Source of the DNA: an uncultured Pelagibacteraceae bacterium | Lineage (GTDB): Bacteria; Pseudomonadota; Alphaproteobacteria; Pelagibacterales; Pelagibacteraceae | Direction of reading: 5' to 3' | Length of the DNA: 64,000 bases | NCBI GenBank assembly: GCA_902595535.1 | Contig: CACJQI010000002.1 | Coordinates: 124,001 to 188,000, forward strand | In this document: piece after piece, positions 23,998 through 34,869 of the stretch | Position numbering within the stretch: position 1 is the first letter of the stretch | How the letters are laid out: each line of letters opens with the position of its first letter | Notes under the pieces: generated by a model | The model's database searches: none | The model's input: only the letters and a program-made list of their open reading frames with translations | Told to the model about the DNA's origin: nothing | Made by a program: the position numbers and the translations under genes

Positions 23998-25819
23998 AGC
24001 TGGACAAGAAGTAATTAAAAAAGAACTACCGCTAATTCCTAAATTACCAGGGGTTTATAGAATGTTAAATTCTGAAAATGAAATTCTTTACGTTGGTAAA
24101 GCAAAAAACCTTCCAAATAGACTAAAAAGCTATGTTTCAGAAAAAAACCACATAATACGAACTGAAAGAATGTTGTCCCAAACTAAAAAGTTAGAAATTA
24201 CGACAACTACTAATGAAAGTGAAGCTTTGTTACTTGAGGCAAACTTAATAAAGAAACATAGGCCAAGATTTAACATTTTACTTAAAGATGATAAATCGTT
24301 TCCATATATCTTTATTTCAGATCATGAATTTCCACGAATTGAAAGACATAGAGGTGCAAAAAATAAATCAGGAAAATATTATGGTCCTTTTGCAAGTTCG
24401 CTAGCTGTAAATAGTGCCATAAAAACACTTCAAAGAATTTTTCTAATTAGATCTTGCACTGATAAACAAGTTGAAGCTGGGAATAAAACTTGCTTCAATT
24501 ATTTTCTTAAAAGATGTGCAGGCCCATGTGGTGGCAAGATAAACAAAGAAGAATATTCTAAACTTGTCGAAGCAGCTGATGAATTTTTAAGTAAAGGTAA
24601 ATCAAGAAAAATACAGAAAAATTTATCCTCACAAATGGAATTTGCAAGTGAGGAACTGGATTTTGAAAAAGCAGCAATTATGAGAGACAAAATTAAGTCC
24701 CTAAACATCATTCAATCATCTTTAACAGTAAGTGATGCAAATTTAATTGAAGCGGATGTTATTGCAGGTTACAAAGAATCAGGAAAGACCTGTGTTCAAG
24801 TATTTTTTTATAGATCAAAACAAAATTGGGGAAATCAAGCTTTTTTTCCAAAACATGATCCTGAAGAAAAACTATCTGAGATTATCAATTCATTCATTTC
24901 ACAGTTTTATGAAAACAAAGCAGTCCCAAAACAAATAATTATTAGTGAAGAAATAAAAGAAAAAAAATTAATTGAAAAAACGCTTACAAAAAAAGAAAAT
25001 AAACAAATACATATTACAACTGCAAAAAAAGGTTCTAGACTTAAAATAATAAATCTAGCAATTAAAAATGCAAAAAATAGTTTAAGTAGAAAGTTATATG
25101 AAAGCCAAAATAATAAAGAATTACTAGACTCAGTTAGTAAGAAATTTCAAATTGATAATAGTATAAACTTAATTGAAGTTTATGATAATAGTCATATTCA
25201 GGGAACTAATAGTGTTGGTGCTCTAATAACATATGGTGAAGAAGGATTTATTAAAAAAAGATATAGAAAATTTAATATTAAAAATGAAAAATTTAAGCAA
25301 GATGATTATGGAATGATAAAAGAAGTTTTGGAAAGAAGATTTAAAAGAGCCATTTCAGAAAAAGGTAACTATCTCACATTTCCAGATTTAGTTTTAATAG
25401 ATGGAGGTAAAGGTCAATATTCAACTGCAAGAGAAACCTTAAATGATTTAGGTTTAAATGAAATTCCAGTAGTTGCTATAGCTAAAGGTAAATTTAGGAA
25501 AAGTGGAAATGAAACGTTCTTTCATAATGGGAAGGAATTCAAATTTGCAAAAAATGACCCTTCTTTATTTTTTTTGCAAAGAATAAGAGATGAAGCACAT
25601 AGATTTGCAATAAGTGCCCATAGAGCAAAGAGATCAAAAGGTATTAAACAGTCCTTACTAGATCAAATTGAAGGAGTTGGTTTGATTAGAAAAAAGGCCT
25701 TATTAAACCATTTTGGATCAGCTAGAGCTGTGGAGTCTGCTAGCTTCGATGAGATAAAATCTGTAGAAGGTGTTGAGGAAAAAGTTGCAAAAAAGATATA
25801 TAACTTTTTTCATGAATAA
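23984..25819 (+). CDS. uvrC: Excinuclease ABC subunit C
   Basis: [37 protein letters not shown] start, [26 protein letters not shown], HhH C-terminus. Confidence 0.98.
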   Translation: MLSPKAGQEVIKKELPLIPKLPGVYRMLNSENEILYVGKAKNLPNRLKSYVSEKNHIIRTERMLSQTKKLEITTTTNESEALLLEANLIKKHRPRFNILLKDDKSFPYIFISDHEFPRIERHRGAKNKSGKYYGPFASSLAVNSAIKTLQRIFLIRSCTDKQVEAGNKTCFNYFLKRCAGPCGGKINKEEYSKLVEAADEFLSKGKSRKIQKNLSSQMEFASEELDFEKAAIMRDKIKSLNIIQSSLTVSDANLIEADVIAGYKESGKTCVQVFFYRSKQNWGNQAFFPKHDPEEKLSEIINSFISQFYENKAVPKQIIISEEIKEKKLIEKTLTKKENKQIHITTAKKGSRLKIINLAIKNAKNSLSRKLYESQNNKELLDSVSKKFQIDNSINLIEVYDNSHIQGTNSVGALITYGEEGFIKKRYRKFNIKNEKFKQDDYGMIKEVLERRFKRAISEKGNYLTFPDLVLIDGGKGQYSTARETLNDLGLNEIPVVAIAKGKFRKSGNETFFHNGKEFKFAKNDPSLFFLQRIRDEAHRFAISAHRAKRSKGIKQSLLDQIEGVGLIRKKALLNHFGSARAVESASFDEIKSVEGVEEKVAKKIYNFFHE

Positions 25820-25821
25820 TT

Positions 25822-26406
25822 ATGCTTAGAAAAATTCCTAATATACTGACAATTGGTAGAATAATTATTGTACCCTTTTTTGTTTTAGCTTTCTATCTTC
25901 CTGGGTTTTATGGAGATTTAACAGCACTAATTTTGTTTATAGTAGCCTCATTTACTGATTTCTTAGATGGAATGCTGGCTAGAATGCTTGGAGAAGAGTC
26001 TAAGCTTGGAGAACTTTTAGACCCAATAGCAGACAAAATTATAGTTGCCACTGCATTAATTCTTTTAGTCATGGATAGTACAATTAAACATTATGAAGTT
26101 ATAGCGGCAATTATCATTCTAACCAGAGAGATTTTAATTTCAGGACTTAGAGAATTTTTAGCTAAAGGTAAAATCAAACTACCTGTTTCAAATCTCGCTA
26201 AATTAAAAACTGTCTTACAGATGATTTCTATTGCTTTGTTATTATCGGGAGATACGGGAAATAAAATAATTAATTTTCAAGATTACAATGCACAAACGAT
26301 TGGAATTATATTGTTATGGCTTTCAGCTTTTTTAACCCTTTTCACTGGTTACGATTATATGCGTAAAGGAATTGATCACGCAATGTCAGAAGATAATAAA
26401 GATTAA
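25822..26406 (+). CDS. pgsA: CDP-diacylglycerol-glycerol-3-phosphate 3-phosphatidyltransferase
   Basis: NILTIGRIIIVPFF, DFLDGMLARMLGEESKLGELLDPIADKI. Confidence 0.96.
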   Translation: MLRKIPNILTIGRIIIVPFFVLAFYLPGFYGDLTALILFIVASFTDFLDGMLARMLGEESKLGELLDPIADKIIVATALILLVMDSTIKHYEVIAAIIILTREILISGLREFLAKGKIKLPVSNLAKLKTVLQMISIALLLSGDTGNKIINFQDYNAQTIGIILLWLSAFLTLFTGYDYMRKGIDHAMSEDNKD

Positions 26407-27284
26407 GCAGCTTTCTGTTTTCTAACCAAAGTTTGATAACTTTCATTTAAATCAATTATCGTGTTACAAACTTTAAATTGATTTTCAGCAATACACGAAA
26501 CTGGAGTTACTTCTGCTGCAGTTCCGGTTAAAAAACATCCAGCAAAATTTGAAAGTTCTGATGGATTTATTTTTCTTTCATGTACTTTTATATTCTTTGA
26601 TTTTGCAATTTCAATAACTGTTCTTCTAGTAATTCCATCTAAAAAAGAATCTGGAATTGGTGTGTGTAAATCACCATTTTTATCTTTGAAAAAAATATTT
26701 GCACCAGTTGCCTCAGCTACATTACCCTCATGATCTAACATTAATGAATCTGTGTAACCTTGTTTTTCTGCTTCATGTTTTGATAGTGTGCAAATCATAT
26801 AAAGACCTGAAGCTTTTGTGTCCCAAGGAATGGTATTGGGGGCTGGTCTTCGCCAGTTAGAAATATTTAATTTTATTCCTTCTACTTTAAGTTTTGGATC
26901 AAAATATGATCCCCACTCCCAAGTTGCAATGGCTACATGGATTTTTGTTTGTTGTGCAGAGATTGCCATCATTTCGCTGCCTCTCCAAATTGTAGGTCTC
27001 ACATATCCATTTTGTACATTTTGTACTGAAACAATTTTATTACAGGCGTCATTTATTTCTTTCTCTGAATATGGAATCGTCATTCCCATTCTTTTTGCTG
27101 AATAAAAAAGTCTTGATGTGTGTTCTTTTAATTTAAATATTGCGCCATCATAAACTCTTTCACCTTCAAAAACACAACTCGCATAATGAAGTCCATGATT
27201 TAACACATGTATTTTTGCGTCAGCCCAGTTTAATAGTTCACTATTATACCAAATTTTTCCAGTTCTCTTATCGTATGGCACCAT
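26403..27284 (-). CDS. ilvE: Branched-chain amino acid aminotransferase
   Basis: HGLHYASCVFEGERVYDG, DTKASGLYMICTLSKHEAEKQGYTDSLMLDHEGNVAEATGANIF. Confidence 0.95.
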   Translation of the reverse strand: MVPYDKRTGKIWYNSELLNWADAKIHVLNHGLHYASCVFEGERVYDGAIFKLKEHTSRLFYSAKRMGMTIPYSEKEINDACNKIVSVQNVQNGYVRPTIWRGSEMMAISAQQTKIHVAIATWEWGSYFDPKLKVEGIKLNISNWRRPAPNTIPWDTKASGLYMICTLSKHEAEKQGYTDSLMLDHEGNVAEATGANIFFKDKNGDLHTPIPDSFLDGITRRTVIEIAKSKNIKVHERKINPSELSNFAGCFLTGTAAEVTPVSCIAENQFKVCNTIIDLNESYQTLVRKQKAA

Positions 27285-27354
27285 GTGTGAAATTTATTAA
27301 TTATAATTAAAAAATATCTTTGTATCTTCAATATGTCAATATAACTTACCTAAA

Positions 27355-27792
27355 ATGAAAGAACTTTTATATTTAAAAGACGATCAGTTAAAAAGCTTAA
27401 TTGAAAAATTATTTGTTAGTTATAGAGAAACATTTTCTGACGCAAAGAAAGTATTAGATAAATATTCAATTGGTTTAGCTCATCATAAAGTAATTCACTT
27501 ATTATCAATGTATCAAGGAATTACTATTTCTGAACTTTTAAAACGACTAAAGGTGACCAAACAGAGTCTAAATAGAGTTCTCAAAGATTTAATTAAGCTG
27601 GAAATTATTACATTTAAAAAAGATGATCAGGATACAAGAGTTAAACATGTATTTTTAAATGAAAAAGGAAAAAAAATTTTTAATGAAATTTTTGACTATC
27701 AAAAAAAAAGGATTTCTAATGCATTGCTCAATTCAAGCTCTGAAGAGGTTATCAATTTTGATTTAGTATTAAGTAAAATTATAGATGGATAA
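27355..27792 (+). CDS. MarR-family transcriptional regulator
   Basis: GITISELLKRLKVTKQSLNRVLKDLIKLEIITFKKDDQDTRVKHVFLNEKGKK winged helix. Confidence 0.88.
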   Translation: MKELLYLKDDQLKSLIEKLFVSYRETFSDAKKVLDKYSIGLAHHKVIHLLSMYQGITISELLKRLKVTKQSLNRVLKDLIKLEIITFKKDDQDTRVKHVFLNEKGKKIFNEIFDYQKKRISNALLNSSSEEVINFDLVLSKIIDG

Positions 27793-28462
27793 ATTTATCG
27801 CACATATTTTGGTAGTTGATGATGATGATGGAATTAGATCTTTAGTAAAAAAATACTTAAATGAAAATAATTTTCTAGTATCAACAGCAGACAATGCAGA
27901 GGATGCATCTAAAAAAGTTGAAATTATCAAATTTGATTTGATAATACTAGATATAATGATGCCAGGAAAAAGTGGTTTAGAATTTCTTAAAGAACACAAA
28001 ACAAAATTAGACACACCTATTATTCTCTTAACAGCTAAAGGTGAGGCAAGTGAAAGAGTCGAGGGACTAGAAATTGGAGCTGACGACTATTTACCAAAAC
28101 CCTTTGAGCCAAAAGAATTAATTTTAAGAATTAGAAATATTTTAAATAAAACAAAAAAAACTGAGCAAGTTAGAATTTTAAAATTTGCAAATGTTACAAT
28201 TGATCTAAATAAACTTTTGGTAATTAAAAATAATAATGAATTTAAGATAAATAATACTGAAAAAATAATTTTAGAAAAAATGATTAATAATCCAGGTAAA
28301 ACTTTTTCTAGAGAAAATATTGGTCAATTAATAGATTTAAATAAAGAAAGATCAATCGATGTGATCATAACTAGATTGAGAAAAAAAATTGAAATTGATC
28401 CAAAAAATCCAAAATTTTTGCAAACAATAAGAGGTGCTGGTTATGTTCTCTGGATTGAGTAA
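27785..28462 (+). CDS. OmpR-family response regulator
   Basis: ILVVDDDDGIRSLVKKYL, LIILDIMMPGKSGLEFL, IILLTAKGEASERVEGLEIGADDYLPKPF, winged-helix C-terminus. Confidence 0.95.
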   Translation: MDKFIAHILVVDDDDGIRSLVKKYLNENNFLVSTADNAEDASKKVEIIKFDLIILDIMMPGKSGLEFLKEHKTKLDTPIILLTAKGEASERVEGLEIGADDYLPKPFEPKELILRIRNILNKTKKTEQVRILKFANVTIDLNKLLVIKNNNEFKINNTEKIILEKMINNPGKTFSRENIGQLIDLNKERSIDVIITRLRKKIEIDPKNPKFLQTIRGAGYVLWIE

Positions 28463-29759
28463 TTTTTTTAAAAAAATTTTACCTAAAAAATTATTTTACA
28501 GAGCGCTTTTAATAGTAGCGGTCCCCGTAATAGTTTTACAACTAATTATAACAATTGTATTTTTTGATAGTCTTTGGATTAAAACCAATAAAGGTATGAC
28601 CAGAGCATTAATTAATGAAATTAGCACATTTGTTGAGGTATATGATAATGAAAAAATAGATAGACAAGAATTAGAAAACCTATTCTCATTTTTTTTAGAC
28701 TTAAATATAGAGTTTAATAATGAAAAATTTGACAGTGAATACAATGAGAGATGGTTTAGTCCAATTGACAGAACTCTTAGAAGAGAATTAAAATCTAAGT
28801 TTAATCCAGGAGAATATTGGTTTGATACCACAAGTTACAAAGAATTAATTGATTTAAGGATTAAATATGAAAATGGTTATTTTAAATTCTTAGTATCTAA
28901 AGATCGTGTAACAAGCTCCTCTGCTAGACTATTTGCGCTATGGATCACTGTACCTGCGGTTATAATGGTAATTATTTCTCTAATATTTTTAAAAAACCAA
29001 ACAAGACCAATAACCAACCTTGCGCGTGCTGCAGAAAGATTTGGTAAAGGGGAAGTGATTGAAGAATTTAAACCATCTGGAGCACTTGAAATTAGACAAG
29101 CAGGTCATGAGTTTGATAAAATGAGAAAAAGAATTCTTAGACATCTAAATCAACGAACTGAAATGTTATCAGGAATAAGTCATGATTTAAGGACACCCCT
29201 AACTAGGATGAAATTACAAATAGCTTTTATTAAAGATGAAGATTTAGCAAAGAAATTAACTGAAGATATCAATGAAATGGAAAAAATGCTTAATGAATAT
29301 CTTCAATTTACAAGCTCTTCATACTTGGAAAAAGATGAAATGTTTAATTTATCAGAATTAATAGAAGAAGTTGTGATTAAATATGATAACGAAAATATCC
29401 AGAAAGATTTATTATCAAGAGTTTACGTTAATGGAAGAAAGAATTTAATTAATAGGTGTCTAAATAATATAATTGATAATGCTTTAAAGTATGGAAATAA
29501 AATCGAAATTAAGCTCAACAAAAAAAATACAAACTTATTTATAACTATTGACGATGATGGCCCAGGTATATCGAGTAAAGAATATGATAATGTATTTAAA
29601 CCTTTTTACAAAATTGATAAAGGCAGAGCAGACTCAAAATCTAGTGTTGGTCTTGGGTTATCCATTGCATCAGATATTGTAAGATCACATGGTGGGAATA
29701 TTGGACTTGAAAAATCTAAAATGGGTGGACTACGAGTTAAGATTTTTTTACCCGTTTAG
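28434..29759 (+). CDS. Sensor histidine kinase (EnvZ-like)
   Basis: Two TM segments, HAMP, SGISHDLRTPLTRMKLQI H-box, DDDGPGISSKEYDNVFKPFY. Confidence 0.94.
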   Translation: MLVMFSGLSNFFKKILPKKLFYRALLIVAVPVIVLQLIITIVFFDSLWIKTNKGMTRALINEISTFVEVYDNEKIDRQELENLFSFFLDLNIEFNNEKFDSEYNERWFSPIDRTLRRELKSKFNPGEYWFDTTSYKELIDLRIKYENGYFKFLVSKDRVTSSSARLFALWITVPAVIMVIISLIFLKNQTRPITNLARAAERFGKGEVIEEFKPSGALEIRQAGHEFDKMRKRILRHLNQRTEMLSGISHDLRTPLTRMKLQIAFIKDEDLAKKLTEDINEMEKMLNEYLQFTSSSYLEKDEMFNLSELIEEVVIKYDNENIQKDLLSRVYVNGRKNLINRCLNNIIDNALKYGNKIEIKLNKKNTNLFITIDDDGPGISSKEYDNVFKPFYKIDKGRADSKSSVGLGLSIASDIVRSHGGNIGLEKSKMGGLRVKIFLPV

Positions 29760-29985
29760 TATTTTTCTTTTTTGTTTCTAATTTTTTAATTTTTTTCTCT
29801 AAGTTTTCAACTCGTTTTGATAATACATCGAATTCATCTTTACTTGTGAGCTTCATCTTAAAAACTATTTCGTCTCTTTTTGATTTTAAAATATTTAAAA
29901 GCTCAAAAGTAAGATCTTTTGACGAGATAATACCTTGCTCAAAAAGTTTTCCAAGCTTGTCAATTATAAATTTAGAATTTTTCAT
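29737..29985 (-). CDS. Small coiled-coil protein, UbiK/BMFP-like
   Basis: MKNSKFIIDKLGKLFEQGI...VLSKRVENLEKKIKKLETKKK. Confidence 0.6.
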   Translation of the reverse strand: MKNSKFIIDKLGKLFEQGIISSKDLTFELLNILKSKRDEIVFKMKLTSKDEFDVLSKRVENLEKKIKKLETKKKNTKRVKKS

Positions 29986-30016
29986 ATATAAGATATACTT
30001 ATAATTATTATTTAAA

Positions 30017-30790
30017 ATGTTCATCAATAATTTTGACCCAGTCGCTTTTCAAATAATGTCATTTGAAATTAGATGGTATTCATTAGCTTATATCTTGGGA
30101 ATTATCATTGGCTGGATAATGTGTAAAAAAATTTTTATTAAAAATTCGGATATAAATCAAAAATTTGACGATTATATAACTTACCTAATTATTGGAATAA
30201 TTATAGGTGGTAGACTCGGTTATGTTTTGTTTTATAACTTTAATTATTACATAAATAACATTGTTGATATTTTTAAAATTTGGCAAGGAGGTATGTCTTT
30301 TCATGGTGGTTTATTAGGCATAATAGTTGCAAGTATTTTTTTTGCTAAAAAAAATAATCAAGATACATTTGTATATACCGATTTAGTATCCTTGGTAGCT
30401 CCAATTGGAATTTTTTTTGGTAGATTGGCTAATTTTATAAATTCAGAACTTTATGGCAAAGTTACTGAAGTTCCATGGGCTGTAACTTTTGTTCAAGTTG
30501 ATAATTTATCAAGACACCCATCACAATTATATGAAGCAATTTTTGAGGGTATAATTTTATTTATATTATTATTGCACTTTAGAAATAAAAACTTTTTAGC
30601 AAAACCAGGTTTAATTTCGGGGTTATTTTTAATTTTCTATTCAGTATTTAGATTCTGTATTGAATTTTTTAGGGTGCCAGATGAACAAATAGGTTATTTA
30701 ATTTTTAACTTATCGATGGGTCAAATTATAAGTTTCATATTTATAATGATTGGAACAATTATATTTTATCTTAAAAATGAAACTAAATAA
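30017..30790 (+). CDS. lgt: Prolipoprotein diacylglyceryl transferase
   Basis: IRWYSLAYILGIIIGW, GGRLGYVLFYN, GGMSFHGGLLG, GRLANFINSELYGKVT, HPSQLYEA. Confidence 0.98.
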   Translation: MFINNFDPVAFQIMSFEIRWYSLAYILGIIIGWIMCKKIFIKNSDINQKFDDYITYLIIGIIIGGRLGYVLFYNFNYYINNIVDIFKIWQGGMSFHGGLLGIIVASIFFAKKNNQDTFVYTDLVSLVAPIGIFFGRLANFINSELYGKVTEVPWAVTFVQVDNLSRHPSQLYEAIFEGIILFILLLHFRNKNFLAKPGLISGLFLIFYSVFRFCIEFFRVPDEQIGYLIFNLSMGQIISFIFIMIGTIIFYLKNETK

Positions 30791-31832
30791 GAATACTAGC
30801 TTACCACTTGATGAATTTATTGAATTTGCTCTTTACGATAAAGATACCGGCTATTACATGAAAAAAAATCCTTTTGGAAAAGAGGGAGATTTTATTACTG
30901 CACCAAACATTACAAGACTTTTTTCAGAAATGATTGCTATCTGGATAGTAACATTTTGGAAAAGTATTGGCTCTCCAAAAAAATTCAATCTATTTGAATT
31001 AGGTGCAGGTAATGGTGAGATGATGAAAGTTATTGTTGAAACCCTTAAAAATTTTCCAGAATGCTTTGGAAATTGTAAATTTTATATTCACGAAAAAAGT
31101 AAATTATTAACAAAACAACAACAAATAAATTTAAGTTCAGAAAATATAGAATGGGTAAATAATGTTAAAAAAATAAATTCAAATCCGGCAATATTTTTGG
31201 CTAATGAATTCTTTGATGCGCTCCCAATAAAACAGTTTTTTAAAAAAAAAGAAGGATGGCTTGAAAGATATGTGAATTTTAAAGAAACAAAAAAGGCAGT
31301 ATTTAAAGAACAAATAATTAATATTGAAGAAATTGAAAATAAATTGAAATTTAAAATATCTGAAAATCAAGATATTATAGAATACTCACCAAGCTCATTT
31401 GAATATTTACAAAATATTTGTAAAATAATTAATAAAAACAATGGTGGAATACTAATTATTGATTATGGCTACCTAGACTCAAAAATGCATGAAACTCTTC
31501 AGGCAGTAAATAATCATAAATACTCAAATATTTTAGATGATATTGGAAATTCTGATATTACTTACAATATAAATTTTAATTTATTTAAACGATTTATTAG
31601 TCAATTTGACGATTTAAATTCTATAATTAGTAATCAAAAAAAATTTTTAACAAGCATGGGAATTCTTCAGAGAGCAGAAATTATAAGTGAAAATATACCT
31701 TTTTCTAAAAAAACTGATCTATTTTATAGAGTTAGGCGTTTAATTGATGAAAACCAAATGGGTAATTTATTTAAAGTAATGCTAATTAAAAAAAAAGAAA
31801 ATAAATTTAATACAGGTTTCCAAGTTGATTAA
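30777..31832 (+). CDS. MidA/NDUFAF7-family SAM-dependent methyltransferase
   Basis: YMKKNPFGKEGDFITAPNITRLFSEMIAIW, ELGAGNGEMM, LANEFFDALPIKQF. Confidence 0.92.
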   Translation: MKLNKNTSLPLDEFIEFALYDKDTGYYMKKNPFGKEGDFITAPNITRLFSEMIAIWIVTFWKSIGSPKKFNLFELGAGNGEMMKVIVETLKNFPECFGNCKFYIHEKSKLLTKQQQINLSSENIEWVNNVKKINSNPAIFLANEFFDALPIKQFFKKKEGWLERYVNFKETKKAVFKEQIINIEEIENKLKFKISENQDIIEYSPSSFEYLQNICKIINKNNGGILIIDYGYLDSKMHETLQAVNNHKYSNILDDIGNSDITYNINFNLFKRFISQFDDLNSIISNQKKFLTSMGILQRAEIISENIPFSKKTDLFYRVRRLIDENQMGNLFKVMLIKKKENKFNTGFQVD

Positions 31833-32583
31833 ATCAAAAATACTTTCAAAAAAAAAAGGTTTGAAACATGGTTTTTTTAATAGTGTTGGCGGTAAATCAA
31901 AAAATATTTATAAAAGTTTAAACTGCGGTTTTGGTTCAAAAGATCAAAAATTAAATGTTAGAAAAAATTTAGAAATAGTAAGAAAAAAAATTAGCTATCA
32001 AGCAAAAAATATTTTTTTACTTCACCAATTTCATAGTAGTAAATTTATTTATATTGATAAAAATTATAAGCTAAAAAAAAGACCTAAAGCGGATGCAATT
32101 ATCACTAAACAAAAATATTTACCAATTGCCGTTCTAACAGCGGATTGTGCTCCAGTTTTAATTTATGATAATAATTTAAAAATGATAGCCGCAATACATG
32201 CTGGATGGAAAGGTGCATTTAAAGATATTGTAACAAAAGTTATTAAATTTATGATAAAAAAAGGTTGTGCTGTTGAAAATATGACTGCTGTAATTGGTCC
32301 ATCAATTTCTCAAAAAAATTATGAGGTAAAAGAAGATTTTAAAAAAAAGTTCATTAAAAAAGGTAGGAATAATCTCAAATATTTTAAGATTAGTAAGAAA
32401 AAATTATATTTTGATTTAACTAAATATATTTATTCATCTCTTAAAACTAATGGAGTTAAATATGTAGATGTTTTAAAAATTGATACTTATGATGCTAAAA
32501 ATAAATTTTTTAGTGCGAGAAGAGCAATAAAATTAAAACATGGTGATTATGGTAGAAATATATCTATAATTATGCTTAATTAG
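31825..32583 (+). CDS. pgeF: Polyphenol oxidase / YfiH-PgeF family protein
   Basis: KGLKHGFFNSVGG, LTADCAPVLIYD, AAIHAGWKGAF, VIGPSISQKNYEV. Confidence 0.93.
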   Translation: MIKSKILSKKKGLKHGFFNSVGGKSKNIYKSLNCGFGSKDQKLNVRKNLEIVRKKISYQAKNIFLLHQFHSSKFIYIDKNYKLKKRPKADAIITKQKYLPIAVLTADCAPVLIYDNNLKMIAAIHAGWKGAFKDIVTKVIKFMIKKGCAVENMTAVIGPSISQKNYEVKEDFKKKFIKKGRNNLKYFKISKKKLYFDLTKYIYSSLKTNGVKYVDVLKIDTYDAKNKFFSARRAIKLKHGDYGRNISIIMLN

Positions 32584-32592
32584 GTTTTTTTA

Positions 32593-33525
32593 ATGAAATT
32601 ATTATCAGGCAATAGCAACAAACCGCTCAGCAAAAATATTGCAAAATATTTAAAGTCTAAATTAGTTAACTCTAGTATTAGAAATTTTTCTGATGGTGAA
32701 ATTTATGTTGAGATTAATGAAAATATAAGAGGAAATAGTATTTTTATTATACAATCTGTTTCTTCTCCAGCTAATGATAATTTAATGGAATTATTACTTT
32801 GTATTGATGCATTAAAAAGATCTTCTGCAAAAAATATAACTGCAGTTATTCCTTATTTTGGTTATGCTAGACAAGATAGAAAAGTTGTTCCAAGAACATC
32901 CATCTCAGCTAAACTTGTTTCAAATCTTATTACTACAGCGGGCGCAGATAGAGTCGTAACAGTAGATTTGCATGCTGGACAGATACAGGGTTTTTTTGAT
33001 ATCCCAGTTGATAACTTATTTGCAACTCCTATTTTTGCCAGACATATAAAAAAAAATATAAAAAATAAAAATTTAATTTGTGTTGCACCTGATGTTGGTG
33101 GAACCGAAAGAGCAAGAGCGTTGGGTAAACTTCTAAATGTAGGCCTTGCGATTGTTGATAAGAGAAGACCTAAACCTGGTCAGTCACAAGTTATGAATGT
33201 TATTGGAGATGTTAAGAGTAAAACTTGTGTGATTGTTGATGATATTATCGATTCAGGTGGAACAATAATTAACGCTGCTAAAGCTCTTAAAAATAGAGGG
33301 GCAAAAGAAGTTTATGTTTATATTACCCATGGCGTATTAAGTGGTGAAGCTGTTAAAAAAATTAAAGGATCTGTTATAAAAAATTTAGTGATTACAGATA
33401 CAATTGATAACAATAATAAAATTAAAAGTGTCAAAAACATTGAAGTTCTGTCTATTTCAAGCTTAATGGGTGAGGCAATTAAAAGAATATCAAACTCAAC
33501 TTCTGTATCTGATTTATTTAAATAA
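32593..33525 (+). CDS. prs: Ribose-phosphate pyrophosphokinase
   Basis: [59 protein letters not shown]. Confidence 0.98.
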   Translation: MKLLSGNSNKPLSKNIAKYLKSKLVNSSIRNFSDGEIYVEINENIRGNSIFIIQSVSSPANDNLMELLLCIDALKRSSAKNITAVIPYFGYARQDRKVVPRTSISAKLVSNLITTAGADRVVTVDLHAGQIQGFFDIPVDNLFATPIFARHIKKNIKNKNLICVAPDVGGTERARALGKLLNVGLAIVDKRRPKPGQSQVMNVIGDVKSKTCVIVDDIIDSGGTIINAAKALKNRGAKEVYVYITHGVLSGEAVKKIKGSVIKNLVITDTIDNNNKIKSVKNIEVLSISSLMGEAIKRISNSTSVSDLFK

Positions 33526-33570
33526 TTACCTTGAGTTATTGAAGAACTTGGGCTAAAAACCGATCACTTT

Positions 33571-34269
33571 ATGAATTCTATAGTCGCAAACATAAGAAAT
33601 ACTAAAACAAAGGGCGAATTGAGTGCTCTAAGAAATAATGGCAATGTACCAGCAATTATTTATGGTGGTGAAGCTCAAAACGAAAAAATATCAATTTCAA
33701 AAAAGCTTTTAAAGTCTTTAATTGAAAAAGAGAACTTTTTATCGAATATAGTAACACTTAACGTAGATGGAAAATCTCAAAATGTTTTACCAAAAGAAAT
33801 TAAATATCACATTATTTCTGATGAACCAATTCATGTTGACTTTTTAAGAGTTGTTCCAGGTTTAAAAATTAAAATTGAAGTGCCTGTTCAATTCATTAAC
33901 CATGAAAAATCTCCAGGGTTAAAAAGAGGTGGGGTTTTGAATATTGTTAGAAGAAAAGTCGAATTAAGATGTCCAAGTGAAAAAATTCCAGAAAGTCTAA
34001 TAATAGATTTAGATGGTGTTGAAATTGGTGAAAGTTTTAAAATATCTTCAATAAATCTAGAAACTGATGTTGTGCCAACTATTAGAGGACGAGATTTTGT
34101 AATAGCAACATTGGCTGCACCTACTGTAATGAAAGAACCTGAAAAACCTGCAGAAGCAGAGGCGGCTGAAGGCACAGACGGAGCAGAGGGTGAACAGCCC
34201 GCAGCAGAATCAGGAGAAGGTGATAAAAAAGATGGTGACGATAATAAAGTTGCTGAAGAAAAAAAATAA
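33571..34269 (+). CDS. rplY: 50S ribosomal protein L25/CTC
   Basis: TKTKGELSALRNNGNVPAIIYGG, acidic Ala/Glu-rich C-terminal extension. Confidence 0.95.
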   Translation: MNSIVANIRNTKTKGELSALRNNGNVPAIIYGGEAQNEKISISKKLLKSLIEKENFLSNIVTLNVDGKSQNVLPKEIKYHIISDEPIHVDFLRVVPGLKIKIEVPVQFINHEKSPGLKRGGVLNIVRRKVELRCPSEKIPESLIIDLDGVEIGESFKISSINLETDVVPTIRGRDFVIATLAAPTVMKEPEKPAEAEAAEGTDGAEGEQPAAESGEGDKKDGDDNKVAEEKK

Positions 34270-34308
34270 TTAATCGAAATTGAATTTTACTACCTTTTAA
34301 CAAAACAT

Positions 34309-34869
34309 ATGCTTTTATTCGTAGGTTTAGGTAACCCCACTCCAGATAGTGAAAATAATAGACATAATGTAGGATTTAAAATTATAGACTGTATAAATAA
34401 AAAGTTTGGTCTATCAAAACAAAAACCAAAATTTAAAGGTCTGCTTACGACTGGAAACGTGGGTGATCAAAAAGTTTATGCTATTAAGCCTCTAACATTT
34501 ATGAATAACTCTGGAATTTGTATAAGAGAACTCATTGAATACTTTAAAATAGATGCTGAAGACGTAATTGTATTTCATGATGATTTAGATGTTGAGTTTG
34601 GAAAAATTAAAGCAAAATATGGTGGATCTAGCGCAGGTCATAATGGAATTGCATCAATTGATAAATTTATTGGTAAAGAATATTCTAGAGTGAGAATTGG
34701 GATAGGAAAACCAAAAGAAAATATAGAAATTAGTGATTTTGTCCTTCAAAACTTTGATGAAGATGAAATGCTAGGAATAGAAAAAATTTCTAATAATATT
34801 ACAGACTCTATTACATTACTCGTGGATAAAAAATTAGACTTATTTTCAAGCACAGTAAATAATAAATAA
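34309..34869 (+). CDS. pth: Peptidyl-tRNA hydrolase
   Basis: LFVGLGNPTPDSENNRHNVGF, KPLTFMNNSG, VFHDDLDVEFGKIKAKYGGSSAGHNGI. Confidence 0.97.
   Translation: MLLFVGLGNPTPDSENNRHNVGFKIIDCINKKFGLSKQKPKFKGLLTTGNVGDQKVYAIKPLTFMNNSGICIRELIEYFKIDAEDVIVFHDDLDVEFGKIKAKYGGSSAGHNGIASIDKFIGKEYSRVRIGIGKPKENIEISDFVLQNFDEDEMLGIEKISNNITDSITLLVDKKLDLFSSTVNNK

Noticed and set aside
28496-28831. 111-aa minus-strand ORF inside the histidine kinase gene
   Set aside because: Antisense shadow frame; Ser/Leu/Asn-rich translation without domain.
33526-33570. Possible ribosomal-protein leader upstream of rplY
   Set aside because: Only 45 nt with no convincing stem-loop by eye; not enough to support a feature.
33888-34303. 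Two minus-strand ORFs inside rplY
   Set aside because: Arise from the repetitive GC-richer acidic tail of L25 read in antisense.
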